64,000 bases of DNA from Patulibacter defluvii (GTDB lineage Bacteria; Actinomycetota; Thermoleophilia; Solirubrobacterales; Solirubrobacteraceae): positions 248,001 through 312,000 of the forward strand of contig NZ_JAWZSQ010000001.1 in assembly GCF_034096925.1 (NCBI RefSeq), read 5' to 3'. Shown here in pieces: positions 25,136-33,696 of the stretch; position 1 is the first letter of the stretch; each line of letters opens with the position of its first letter. The translations under genes were made by a program, and so were the position numbers. The notes beneath the pieces were generated by a model, which ran no database searches, was not told the origin of the DNA, and worked only from the letters and a program-made list of their open reading frames with translations.

Positions 25136-28100
25136 ATGCTCAAGCACGCCCGCAAGGCGCTGGCGGTGGCCGCGATGGCCGTCGCCGCGCTCGCCCCGGC
25201 GTCGGCGCCGGCCGCGCCGACGCCGACGCAGCACCTCGACCTGCTGCCGAAGAACTGGCTGCAGCCGGTGATCGACGACCTCGACCGGGGGGAGCAGCTC
25301 GGGCGGGTCGTGCAGGACCTGCTCTGTCCTCCCGTGACCGAGGTCCACGAGCTGGTGGACGGGATCCCCGGCATCAGCTCGCTGACCGACGTCCTGAAGA
25401 CCGGGGCCTGCAACGCCCGGGTCCTCGACTACTCGTTCCACACCGAGTTCGTCCGCCCGGACGGGACGGTCGCGGTCAAGAACATCCCCGCGACGCTCGA
25501 GGTCCCGACCGCGCTCGACGTCGACGACGACCAGGCGCCGGAGTTCATCGCCACGCTGTCGGTCTTCTCGCTCGACAAGGCCAAGTTCGAGATCCACCGG
25601 GTCGGCGGGGTCCAGGAGCACCTGCCGGTCTCGGTCGAGGCCGTGATCGCCGACCCGTCGAACACGGCCCGGCCCGGTCAGCCCTCGGACGGCGGCTTCC
25701 CGCGCCAGCGGCTGGCGGTCGGCTACGACGCCAAGGGCTCGGACGCGCCGACCACCTGGACGACCGACGTCCGGCTGACCGACGTCTTCGGGCTCGAGGA
25801 GGAGGACCCGCTGAAGTTCGGCGCCACGATCACCCAGACCGGGGCGACCGGGCCGGTGGCGATCCTGGCCGAGCTGTTCGACCGCGAGACGCTGGCCGGC
25901 GACCGCCGCAACCGGATCATGACCCGGCTGGAGCAGCAGCAGGTCCCGGCGCGGATGGCCGCGGACTTCGTCTTCGGCGAGCAGATCACCGCCCACCTGC
26001 GGACCGCCGAGCCGATCACCACCAAGGTCCTCGCCCGCGTCCAGGACGACGAGCTGGACACCGAGGAACGGATCGAGGCGACGATCGCGAAGGTCCCGCG
26101 CGAGCTCGACCTGACGATCGCCACCCGCGAGGTCACCGACGCCCAGCCCGACGACCCCGAGATCAGCGACCGGGCGATCGAGTTCGACGCGAGCGAGCCG
26201 ATCGAGCGGCTGACCGCGGACATCACCTCGCGGACCGGGGCGCCGTTCTACAACAAGGTGGTCGACACCGGCGCGGTCGACATCCGCCACGCGCCGACCG
26301 GCCTCTCGGCGCGGCTGAAGACGATCGACCGACGGGTCGAGAAGCTGCTGATCACCACCCGCGGCGGCCCCGTCGGGCAGATCGAGGCCGCCTTCGGCAC
26401 CAACGGCGTCCCGATCGAGGACGACCAGCCGGGCGCCTACCTGAAGAACGTCGACGGCGAGGGACGCGGGCGCACGCAGTACCGCTCCACCGCGCTGCGG
26501 CTGTTCGACGTCGAGCGGGCCCGGATCGAGGGCACGTCGCCCGAGGGCGCCGGCAACGCGATCCTGCTCGACGCGGTCATGAAGCCCGGTCCGGTGCGGG
26601 CGATCTTCGAGGACCCCGACATCCAGGCCGAGGCCTTCATCCGCGACATGCCCCACGAGGCGCACCTGTTCATCGACCCGACGGCGCCGCGGGTGACCTA
26701 CGACGGCTCGGCCCCGATCGGCGAGATCCAGCTGGAGGCGGTCAGCGGCGAGCCGCTGTTCGCCCGGGCGACGCACCTGAACGCCACGATCAAGGATGTC
26801 CCGTCGACGATGGACCTGCAGATCAAGCAGGCCGGCGACGCGATCGAGTTCGTGACCGACAACCCCGTCGGCCAGATCGACGTCGCGGCCTCGGACGGCC
26901 ACGGCGAGTCGCTGGAGCCCGAGGAGCAGGGCGTCATCTACCGCGACCAGCGCGACCGCTGGCTGCTGACCGCCCGGATCTTCGGGCTGCGGCAGGTCAA
27001 GCTGACCCCCGACCCGCTCGACGTGCTGGTCCGGGTCGGCGAGGGCCGCTCGTTCCTGGCCAAGGCCACGATCGCCCAGGACGACCGTCCCGAGCTGAAG
27101 CTCGACGCCCGGATCGACCGCCTGCCCAAGCGGGCGCAGCTGAAGCTGACCGACTCCGACAGCGCGGGGACGCACGTCGTCTTCGACGCCGACAAGCCGA
27201 TCGAGCGGCTGCGGCTGACCGGTAGCAACCTGGAGATGGTCGAGCGGGCGAAGGAGATCAACCTGGAGCTGGACGCCGTCCCCCGCCACGTCGAGGCGAA
27301 GATCCCCGAGAGCGGGCCGATCGTCGACGCGACGGCCTCCGATCCGCTCGGCCGGCTGCTGATCCAGGTCGCCGACGGCTCGCTGCGGCCGCTGCCGTCG
27401 AACCACGACGGGATCGTCTACCACGACACGCCGCAGGAGTACGCGATCTCGGCCCAGGTCTCCGGTCTGCGCTCGGCGCGGGTCGAGGAGGTCGAGTCGG
27501 ACGACGGCAGCTTCAAGCTGACCGACGTCGCCGTCGACCTGGTCGACGCGCCGCGGGTCTTCGCGATCGACATGAAGACGATGAGCGAGGACAACACCGC
27601 GACCGGCGTCCCCGAGTACGTGCGCGGCTACATCGACCGCCCGCAGCCGCGGACCGAGGTTCGGCTGCGCACGCCGAAGGAGGGCGCCGAGGGCAAGAGC
27701 GAGCTGCGCTACCGCGCGGGCGGCCCGATCGACGAGCTGCACCTGGCGACCGACAAGGGCGAGCTCGGCGTGCTCGACGCGACGCTGTCGAACCTGCCCA
27801 AGTCGCTCGACGTCTGCTTCGACGCCGGGCAGCGGTGCCGCACCAACGACTCGCCCAACCAGCACCCGGAGGTCTCGCTCGAGGTCACGGACCACGGCAC
27901 CAGCCAGAGCCCGATGACGATCGACGCGCTGGTCTGCCTGGAGCCCAACAGCGAGCTGGAGTGCCGCTCCTCGGACCATCGCAGGAAGTTCATCCGGGCC
28001 CGGGACATGCAGGTCGGGCAGCTCGTCTTCGACGCCGGCGCGCCGGGCAGCCCGGTGCCGGTGCCGCGGGTCTATATCGACACCGACCACCGGCCGGTGA

Positions 28101-28312
28101 CCGGCACCATCGACTACCGCGACGACGGCGGCTTCCCCGGCACCTGGGACGGCGTGACCGCGAAGTTCCCGGCTCCGGACGGCTTCCGGGCCCGGGACCG
28201 GGCGATCATCGGGGCGAGCACCTCCGGCGACGTCGCCTGCGGGGGCGGCACCAGCCTCTCGCTGATCGGGCTCCCCGACCTGTCGCTGACCGCGCTCCTC
28301 TGCGGCCTGTGA
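25136..28312 (+). CDS. Large secreted protein with repeated beta modules, unknown family
   Basis: 1058 aa, signal peptide to about residue 27. A recurring module is visible: a (V/L/M)P-x5-L-x-I strand pair followed 20-30 residues later by D/A-x-x-PI/PV/PL-x-x-L/I. Copies are near 320/353, 505/526, 555/576, 663/687, 715/736 and a partial one near 887 (LPKSLDVCF). An Arg/Glu-free Cys pair region occurs only at the ends (C64, C92 and C895-C943). The C-terminal 50 residues are hydrophobic-ended (LSLIGLPDLSLTALLCGL). I cannot assign a named domain. It follows the Gly-rich gene by 26 nt, so the two are probably made together at the cell surface. Confidence 0.78.
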   Translation: MLKHARKALAVAAMAVAALAPASAPAAPTPTQHLDLLPKNWLQPVIDDLDRGEQLGRVVQDLLCPPVTEVHELVDGIPGISSLTDVLKTGACNARVLDYSFHTEFVRPDGTVAVKNIPATLEVPTALDVDDDQAPEFIATLSVFSLDKAKFEIHRVGGVQEHLPVSVEAVIADPSNTARPGQPSDGGFPRQRLAVGYDAKGSDAPTTWTTDVRLTDVFGLEEEDPLKFGATITQTGATGPVAILAELFDRETLAGDRRNRIMTRLEQQQVPARMAADFVFGEQITAHLRTAEPITTKVLARVQDDELDTEERIEATIAKVPRELDLTIATREVTDAQPDDPEISDRAIEFDASEPIERLTADITSRTGAPFYNKVVDTGAVDIRHAPTGLSARLKTIDRRVEKLLITTRGGPVGQIEAAFGTNGVPIEDDQPGAYLKNVDGEGRGRTQYRSTALRLFDVERARIEGTSPEGAGNAILLDAVMKPGPVRAIFEDPDIQAEAFIRDMPHEAHLFIDPTAPRVTYDGSAPIGEIQLEAVSGEPLFARATHLNATIKDVPSTMDLQIKQAGDAIEFVTDNPVGQIDVAASDGHGESLEPEEQGVIYRDQRDRWLLTARIFGLRQVKLTPDPLDVLVRVGEGRSFLAKATIAQDDRPELKLDARIDRLPKRAQLKLTDSDSAGTHVVFDADKPIERLRLTGSNLEMVERAKEINLELDAVPRHVEAKIPESGPIVDATASDPLGRLLIQVADGSLRPLPSNHDGIVYHDTPQEYAISAQVSGLRSARVEEVESDDGSFKLTDVAVDLVDAPRVFAIDMKTMSEDNTATGVPEYVRGYIDRPQPRTEVRLRTPKEGAEGKSELRYRAGGPIDELHLATDKGELGVLDATLSNLPKSLDVCFDAGQRCRTNDSPNQHPEVSLEVTDHGTSQSPMTIDALVCLEPNSELECRSSDHRRKFIRARDMQVGQLVFDAGAPGSPVPVPRVYIDTDHRPVTGTIDYRDDGGFPGTWDGVTAKFPAPDGFRARDRAIIGASTSGDVACGGGTSLSLIGLPDLSLTALLCGL

Positions 28313-28449
28313 GGCGTCCGACGCATCCCTGACCGGTGGCCGGGCCGTCTCTCGCGGGGCGGCCCGCCGCCGTTCACCGCCGGCTCAAGCCCGCGGCGCG
28401 GGCGGCCGATGCTGTGTGCACCGTCCCCGTTCGCCTGGATCTCGTGCCC

Positions 28450-29574
28450 GTGACCGTCGCCCTCCGTCCGTTCCTGCTCGCGCTGCTGCTGCTCGCCGTC
28501 GCGGTTGCGGCGCCGGCCGCGGCCCGCGCGCAGGCGCTGCCGCCCGAGCAGCCGGTCAGCGGGACGGTGGTCAGCGCGCTCGACGGTACGCCGGTCGCCG
28601 GGGTCCACGTCCGCTTCGCGAGCAGCAACGCCGAGGCCCGGACCGCGAACCCCTCCGACGCCGAGGGCCGCTTCAGCCTCAAGATCCGCGCCGGGACCTA
28701 CCTGGTCGAGGCCACCAACGACGACGTCGGACCGTTCACGGGCACCGACGACCGCTGGCTGGTCGGCCCGAGCGACGGATCGTCGAACTACGAGACGGCG
28801 CCGCCGGTGACCGTCGCGGAGGGCCAGCCGCTGACCGGCGTCGTGGTGCGGGTGGCTCCCCGGCCGCGCTACGACATCTGCCGCAACGGGCTGCTGGTCG
28901 AGGGCTACGAGGGACCCGATCCCGCCGGGCCGCCCGCCGGCTGCCCCTGGGGCCGGATCCCGAAGATCACCAACCTGCCGTGGGACTACGCCGCCGTGGT
29001 CTACGTGCTCGGGACCTTCCGCCCGACCGACGCCCAGCTGGCCGAGGCGGGCTTCACGCGCGACAGCCTGCGCGCGGCCGGCGAGTGGATCCTGGCCCAC
29101 CCCGACGCCGGCTGGCCGACCGTCGACGCGCGGGTGATCGCCTTCCTCCGCCAGGGGATCGCCCAGATGGAGGCCGAGGCGGCGCGCAACGGGACGCCCT
29201 CGCCGGTGGTGCCGCTGAGCCCGCTGGGGCGCCCGACGCCGCCGGTCCCGGTCGTGCTCGGCCGGCCGACGCGGGTGCCCGCCAGCGGCGCGTTCGGGAT
29301 GCCGGTGACCTGCGTCGTCCGCGAGCGCTGCCGGGGCACGGTGACCGTGACCACCCGCGCGCGGGCCACGGCCGGCCGCCGCGCCAGCGTTCGCACGGTC
29401 ACGATCGCGCGCCGCAGCGTCCGTTCGCGCCGGACCGGCACCGTCGCCCGGCTGCGGCTGAACGCCACCGGCCGCCGCCTGCTTCGCACCCGCCCGCGGA
29501 TCGCGGTGACGGTGGCGTGGAAGGCCCCGGGCCAGCGGACGGTCCGCGAGCGGCGCACCGTCCGCCGTCGCTGA
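28450..29574 (+). CDS. Secreted protein with carboxypeptidase-regulatory-like (SpaA-type) domain
   Basis: About 374 aa. A signal peptide with a long Leu/Ala core (LRPFLLALLLLAVAVAAPAAARA) is followed by a CarboxypepD_reg-like beta-sandwich: VSGTVVSALDGTPVAGVHVRFAS, then DAEGRFSLKIRAGTYLVEAT (residues about 33-85). The central part holds PWDYAAVVYVLGTF. The C-terminal 100 residues are Arg/Thr-rich beta strands (VTVTTRARATAGRRASVRTVTIARR, ending in VRRR), a style shared with other secreted proteins here. GTG 28450 is preferred; GTG 28444 is possible. Probably extracellular, function unknown. Confidence 0.72.
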   Translation: MTVALRPFLLALLLLAVAVAAPAAARAQALPPEQPVSGTVVSALDGTPVAGVHVRFASSNAEARTANPSDAEGRFSLKIRAGTYLVEATNDDVGPFTGTDDRWLVGPSDGSSNYETAPPVTVAEGQPLTGVVVRVAPRPRYDICRNGLLVEGYEGPDPAGPPAGCPWGRIPKITNLPWDYAAVVYVLGTFRPTDAQLAEAGFTRDSLRAAGEWILAHPDAGWPTVDARVIAFLRQGIAQMEAEAARNGTPSPVVPLSPLGRPTPPVPVVLGRPTRVPASGAFGMPVTCVVRERCRGTVTVTTRARATAGRRASVRTVTIARRSVRSRRTGTVARLRLNATGRRLLRTRPRIAVTVAWKAPGQRTVRERRTVRRR

Positions 29575-29586
29575 CGGGCGCGGCGG

Positions 29587-30204
29587 TCAGCGCGGGCGCA
29601 GGCCGTCGAGCAGCAGGTCGACCATCCCCCGCAGCGCCTCGGCGGTGGTGACCCGGCTCGTGCGGACGAAGTCGGGATCGGTGAAGGTCAGGACCGAGGC
29701 GAACATCACCTCGGCGACGACGCGGCCGTTGACCGGGCGGACCTCCCGCTCGTCGATCGCGCGGTCGATCAGGGTCTCGAGCATGTCGCGGCAGACGGCG
29801 ATCCAGCGGTCGAGCAGGATCCGCGCCGGCGGGTGGTCGCGGACCGCGTCGAGGTAGCGCGGACCGAGCTCGGCGAAATCGAGGGCGCCGCTGGTCAGCA
29901 TCGCGGCGCTCCGCTCCATGTTCGTGCCCGCCTGCTCGATGGCCAGCGCGCCGCGGAGCGAGATCCGCCGCATCATCCGGTCGAGCACGAGCAGGAAAAG
30001 GTCCTCCTTGCTCGGGGCGATCTCGTAGAGGGTGCTGCGTGAGCAGTTGGCCTCGGCGGCCAGGTCGCCCATCCGGACGCCGCGCAGGCCCTCGCGGCGG
30101 AAGACGACCTCGACCGTGTCGAGCACCTCTTCCTGTCGCGGCGAGAAGCGCCGCCGGCCGGGGGCGCGGACGCCGGGATCGGCGATCCGCCCCGAGAAGC
30201 TCAT
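29587..30204 (-). CDS. TetR-family transcriptional regulator
   Basis: 205 aa. The N-terminal HTH is RRRFSPRQEEVLDTVEVVFRREGLRGVRMGDLAAEANCSRSTLYEIAPSKEDLFLLVLDRM (residues about 17-77), a canonical TetR helix-turn-helix with YEIAPSKEDL in place of the usual YYHFxSKEEL. The C-terminal ligand domain is Leu/Ala rich and shows no recognised ligand motif. It converges on the carboxypeptidase-regulatory protein. The divergent operator at 31954-31983 is the nearest unassigned palindrome and could be its target (inference). Confidence 0.85.
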   Translation of the reverse strand: MSFSGRIADPGVRAPGRRRFSPRQEEVLDTVEVVFRREGLRGVRMGDLAAEANCSRSTLYEIAPSKEDLFLLVLDRMMRRISLRGALAIEQAGTNMERSAAMLTSGALDFAELGPRYLDAVRDHPPARILLDRWIAVCRDMLETLIDRAIDEREVRPVNGRVVAEVMFASVLTFTDPDFVRTSRVTTAEALRGMVDLLLDGLRPR

Positions 30205-30250
30205 CGGTCGAGGCTAGCAGCGGTCCGTACCCTCGCCGCGCCCCGCGCGT

Positions 30251-30280
30251 CGGCGGCCGGCCCGCGCGGGCCGGCCGCCG
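30251..30280 (-). terminator. Perfect 30-bp palindrome, likely transcription terminator
   Basis: CGGCGGCCGGCCCGC is followed directly by its exact reverse complement. It lies 10 nt after the stop of the minus-strand beta-helix gene (30290) and 46 nt upstream of the TetR start. A strong G/C stem without a U-tract is the usual terminator form in high-GC actinobacteria. It could also be an operator. Confidence 0.6.
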
Positions 30281-30289
30281 AGACCGCGG

Positions 30290-31888
30290 CTACTGCGCCT
30301 CGTGGAACCCGCGCGACGGGGCCAGCGTGGCGGAGACGGGGCGGCCGAAGAAGTCGCGTCCGCCGTTGTCCGGGATCAGCGCGCCGCTGCCGACCGCGGG
30401 CGAGGTCGCGGCCAGCTGGTAGCCGCCGACGTTCTCGATCCCGTACGGCGCCTCGGTCGGCGGGTCGATCATCTGCGGGTCGGCGGTGATCTTCTGCGGG
30501 TCGGCCGGCTCGCCCGCGGTGTGGTTGCCGTAGATCAGGTTGTTGCTGATCGTGGTGCCGGTGCCCCGCGGCAGCTGCCAGGTGCCGGTGCCGTGGTTGA
30601 CCACGACGTTGTTGCGGAACCACCAGCCGTTGTTGTTGTCGCCGCTCCAGCCCTGCTGGGCGATCGGCGGCGAGTTCAGGCCCGGCTTGATGTAGATCGT
30701 GTTGTTGTAGATCTTCGAGCCGTTGAGCAGCCCGCTCGACAGCGACACGATGCCCTTGTCGCCGGCGAAGCCGTCGTTGACGCTGAGGTTGTAGCGGACG
30801 GTCGCGTTGCTGCCGGACCCGAGGCCGCCCATCAGCAGGATCAGCCCGCCCTCGTTGTCGTGGCTGTAGTTGTGCTGGACGATCGTGTTGTACGCGAACA
30901 GGTCGACGTCGTAGGCGTGGCCGTCGACGACGTGCGTCTGCACGCGCGAGACCTCGTTGAACTGGATCACCGTGTTGGTGGTCTTGGCCACGAACATGCC
31001 GACCGTTCCCGGCTGGGTGCCGGACGAGGTGACCGAGCCGGCGCCGTCGACCGTGTTGCGCTCGATCAGGTTCTCCTTCGAGCCGCGCAGGATGATGCCG
31101 TCGCTGTCGATGTCCTTCAGCGTGTTGCGAGCGATCGTGACGTTCTTGCTCAGCGCGTCCTGCGAGACGAAGTAGAACAGGAAGCCGGTCGAGTAGTCGT
31201 CGAAGTTGATCCCCGTGCGGCCGACGCGCTCGACCACGTTGTCGGTGATCTGGACGTCCTTGTAGCTGCTGGCGCCGTTGCCGAGACCGTTCATCGTGTC
31301 GGCCACGACGGAGATGCCGCCGTTGGTCTGGGCGTTGGCGCCGTTGCAGGTGAAGCAGCCGTTGACGTCGCGGACGTAGTTGTCCTTGATCGTGATGCCG
31401 GTCTTCAGCGTGCCGCTGGTGTTGTTGACCAGGATCCCGACGCGGTTGCTGCCGACGACGTTGGCGGTGCCGTTGTCGTTGGTGACCTCGAGGCCGGTGA
31501 TCGTCCAGTGGTTCTGGTTGACCAGGTAGACGGCCCCGCCGCCGGCGCCGCCACCGGTGACGTTCTTGCCGTCGACGATCGGCTTCGCGCCGCCGCCGTA
31601 GTTGCCGATCGTGATCGGGTTGCCCGCGACGCCGGAGCCCTTCGGCCGCAGCTGCTCGACCCAGGTCTGGTCGCTGTGCAGGAGGATCTTGTCCCCCTGC
31701 GAGAAGGTCGTGGCGTTGACCTTGGCCAGCGTCTTCCACGCGGCCTCGGGGCTGGTGCCGGCGTTGGCGTCCGAGCCGCCGGCGGCGTCGACGTAGTAGG
31801 TGGTGTTCGCCGCCGAGGCGGTTCCGGCGAAGCCCAACGTGCCGATGACGACGGCCGCCGTCGCGGTCGCCCTGCGAAGTCTGCTCAC
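30290..31888 (-). CDS. Secreted right-handed parallel beta-helix protein
   Basis: 532 aa. GTG 31888 has GAGGAG as ribosome site and opens a signal peptide (VSRLRRATATAAVVIGTLGF, cleavage near ASA-AN). The sequence YYVDAAGGSDANAGTSPEAAWKTLAKVN is the start typical of beta-helix (pectate-lyase/DUF1565-like) proteins. It is followed by many NNT/NVT/N-x-V/I rungs (VTIARNTLKDIDSDGIILRGS, NLIERNTVDGAG, VIQFNEVSRV, TISNNLIYGN). Asn-rich composition and lower GC distinguish it from neighbours. It probably binds or cleaves extracellular polysaccharide, but no catalytic residues can be assigned with confidence. Divergent from a secreted esterase across a shared palindrome. Confidence 0.85.
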   Translation of the reverse strand: MSRLRRATATAAVVIGTLGFAGTASAANTTYYVDAAGGSDANAGTSPEAAWKTLAKVNATTFSQGDKILLHSDQTWVEQLRPKGSGVAGNPITIGNYGGGAKPIVDGKNVTGGGAGGGAVYLVNQNHWTITGLEVTNDNGTANVVGSNRVGILVNNTSGTLKTGITIKDNYVRDVNGCFTCNGANAQTNGGISVVADTMNGLGNGASSYKDVQITDNVVERVGRTGINFDDYSTGFLFYFVSQDALSKNVTIARNTLKDIDSDGIILRGSKENLIERNTVDGAGSVTSSGTQPGTVGMFVAKTTNTVIQFNEVSRVQTHVVDGHAYDVDLFAYNTIVQHNYSHDNEGGLILLMGGLGSGSNATVRYNLSVNDGFAGDKGIVSLSSGLLNGSKIYNNTIYIKPGLNSPPIAQQGWSGDNNNGWWFRNNVVVNHGTGTWQLPRGTGTTISNNLIYGNHTAGEPADPQKITADPQMIDPPTEAPYGIENVGGYQLAATSPAVGSGALIPDNGGRDFFGRPVSATLAPSRGFHEAQ

Positions 31889-31953
31889 TGACCCTGCTCC
31901 TCGATTCGACCCTGGTGGTGACGCCACGCCGCCTCGATCCAGTCCGGACAAAG

Positions 31954-31983
31954 ACTGTACTAACGTCTGTGAAATAGTACAGT
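31954..31983. promoter_or_regulatory. Divergent promoter/operator palindrome
   Basis: ACTGTACT (31954-31961) and AGTACAGT (31976-31983) form a perfect 8-bp inverted repeat separated by 14 bases. Each end reads outward as TACAGT, a good -10 hexamer: plus strand 31978-31983, minus strand 31959-31954. One protein bound here could control both the beta-helix gene (minus) and the esterase gene (plus). It sits in an unusually A/T-rich patch. Confidence 0.55.
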
Positions 31984-32060
31984 AGTCGACCGGGGCGGCG
32001 GCGTGCAAGATATCTGCACTCCAGCAGCTACATGCAGGCCAGACTGTTAATCTCCTGGTC

Positions 32061-33560
32061 ATGGGGACGGGCACGCGACGGTGGGGAATGGCCGTGCTCG
32101 CGGCCTGCGGGCTGGCGATCGGCGGGGCCGTCAGCGCCCAGGCCAGCCAGCTGGTGGAGATCACGATCCCGGCGCGCAACGGCGAGATCAACGAGCGCTG
32201 GTACTCGTACTCCGGCCCGCCGCGGGCCCGCGTCCTGCTGCCCGACGGCTACGACCCGCAGCGCGCCTACCCGCTGCTGCTGCTGCTCTCGGGGCTGAAC
32301 AGCAACTACAAGGCCTGGTCGCACCCGAGCGGCGGCGACATCGCGCGCACGGCGGCGGGCCTGAACGCGATCATCGTGATGCCCGAGGGCGCCAGCGGCT
32401 GGTACGCCGACTGGTGGAGCGGCGGCCGGCGGGACGGTCCGCGGTGGGAGAGCTACGTGCTCGACCAGGTGCTGCCGCAGGTCCTCGCCCGCTACAAGAT
32501 CCGGCCCGAACGGCGCTACCACGCGATCGCCGGCGTCTCGATGGGCGGGCTCGGCGCGGCCTACCTCGGCGGGCGGCTGCCGGGCTTCTTCGGCTCGGTG
32601 GCGGTCGTCTCAGGCTTCGTCGACCTGGCCGTCTACCCCTCGCTGCTGGTCGGCGCGGCGCAGTCGGCGTTCGCGCAGTTCAACTCCGGGGCGCCGCTCG
32701 ACCTGCAGGGGGTCGAGGGGCCGCCCGGCGGCTTCTACGAGCGCGGCCACGATCCCGTGAAGCTGGCCTCGAACCTGCGCGAGACGCGGGTCTACATGGC
32801 CAGCGGCGACGGCACGCTCGGGCCCGAGGCGCTGCGGCCCGACATGCTCGGCTACTGGATCGCCGAGACGCTGGTGATCGCGCCCCAGTCGGTCAACTAC
32901 GCCGCGGCGCTGCGGGCGGCCGGGGTCGACGTCCGCTACGACCGCGCGACCGGCTACCACGACTCCGAGACCCCCCGCCGCGAGCTGCGCAACGCGATCC
33001 GCTGGGGGCTCTTCGAGCCGGTCGACGAGCGGCCGACGAGCTGGGTCAACGACACGGTCGCCACCCACGGCCGGCTGTGGGAGTTCGACTACCGCTTCGA
33101 CGCCCCGCCCGATCGCGTGGTCCGCTTCCGCCGTGCGGGCGGGCGGCTGACGGTCAGCGCCGCCGGCTCGCCGGTGCGGATCACCGCCGCCGGCTGCCGC
33201 TTCCGGATCGAGACGCCGGGCAGCGTCCCGGTGCCGAACGTTCCCTGCACCGCGGCCGCGTCGCCGGCGGCGCCGGCCAGCCGCGCCCGTCCGCGGGTCA
33301 CCCGGATCCGGCTGACGGCCGGGCGGCTGGCGCTGCGGGTCTCCTCGCCGGCGACGGTGCGGGTGGCGATCGAGCGCCGGGGCGACCGCGGCGGCTGGCG
33401 GACGGCGCGCCGGCTCTCGCTGACGAGCGACCGGCGCTGGGCGACGCTCCGCCGCTCGCTGCGGCGGCTGCCCGCCGGCCGCTACCGGGTGGTCGTCCGC
33501 GCGCGCAGCCGGGCGAGCGGACGCACGCGCACGGTGCGCGTCGTGCGCGCCCTCCGTTGA
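32061..33560 (+). CDS. Secreted esterase (putative esterase/Ag85-like alpha/beta hydrolase)
   Basis: 499 aa. A signal peptide (to about QAS-QL) is followed by an esterase-D/Ag85-like domain: RVLLPDGYDPQRAYPLLLLLSGL, MPEGASGWYADWWSGG, nucleophile GVSMGG (Ser about 156) and a probable His in TGYHDSE. The C-terminal 130 residues are Arg-rich beta strands (TRIRLTAGRLALRVSSPATVRVAI to RTVRVVRALR), as in other secreted proteins of this region, perhaps for cell-envelope attachment. Starts at ATG 32061. It is divergent from the beta-helix protein, suggesting joint use on an extracellular polymer. Its stop overlaps the -35 of the next promoter. Confidence 0.8.
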   Translation: MGTGTRRWGMAVLAACGLAIGGAVSAQASQLVEITIPARNGEINERWYSYSGPPRARVLLPDGYDPQRAYPLLLLLSGLNSNYKAWSHPSGGDIARTAAGLNAIIVMPEGASGWYADWWSGGRRDGPRWESYVLDQVLPQVLARYKIRPERRYHAIAGVSMGGLGAAYLGGRLPGFFGSVAVVSGFVDLAVYPSLLVGAAQSAFAQFNSGAPLDLQGVEGPPGGFYERGHDPVKLASNLRETRVYMASGDGTLGPEALRPDMLGYWIAETLVIAPQSVNYAAALRAAGVDVRYDRATGYHDSETPRRELRNAIRWGLFEPVDERPTSWVNDTVATHGRLWEFDYRFDAPPDRVVRFRRAGGRLTVSAAGSPVRITAAGCRFRIETPGSVPVPNVPCTAAASPAAPASRARPRVTRIRLTAGRLALRVSSPATVRVAIERRGDRGGWRTARRLSLTSDRRWATLRRSLRRLPAGRYRVVVRARSRASGRTRTVRVVRALR

Positions 33561-33586
33561 CAACTGACGCGAACGTCAGTTAGGTT
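33557..33586 (+). promoter_or_regulatory. Promoter with embedded TetR-type operator
   Basis: TTGACA (33557-33562) and TAGGTT (33581-33586) form a near-consensus promoter. The spacer holds a perfect inverted repeat AACTGACG-N4-CGTCAGTT (33562-33581). The same operator with one or two changes occurs at 36572-36591 beside a TetR gene, so this promoter is probably repressed by that TetR (35892-36542). The stop codon of the esterase gene lies within the -35. Confidence 0.7.
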
Positions 33587-33592
33587 GCTCCC

Positions 33593-33632
33593 GCTGGTGC
33601 TGGCAAAGGTCCTGGCCGTTGCCAGCACCAGC
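33593..33632 (+). other. 5'-leader hairpin (14-bp perfect stem)
   Basis: GCTGGTGCTGGCAA (33593-33606) pairs exactly with TTGCCAGCACCAGC (33619-33632) around a 12-nt loop. It begins about at the transcription start predicted from TAGGTT 33581-33586 and precedes the gene start by 64 nt. It may terminate read-through from the esterase gene or act in the mRNA leader; no U-tract follows. Confidence 0.55.
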
Positions 33633-33696
33633 CCCGGACACGCCCGTCGTCCGCGGGCCGACCGAGCACGAGCCAGGGCCGATGGGGAGACGTTCG

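Noticed and set aside
24725..28090. A 1121-codon minus-strand frame opposite the 1058-aa gene
   Set aside because: Composition is a GC-skewed mirror (Asp/Val/Arg/Gly repeats) with no signal peptide or domain, while the plus strand has a signal peptide, ribosome spacing and repeat modules.
28373..28388. A fourth TTCAC-N6-CTCAA box before the carboxypeptidase-regulatory-like protein
   Set aside because: Only three of five bases match in the second half and no -10-like hexamer lies 16 bases downstream, unlike the other three.
30302..31891. A 529-codon plus-strand frame opposite the beta-helix gene
   Set aside because: No domain, and the minus strand encodes a clear signal peptide and beta-helix rungs.
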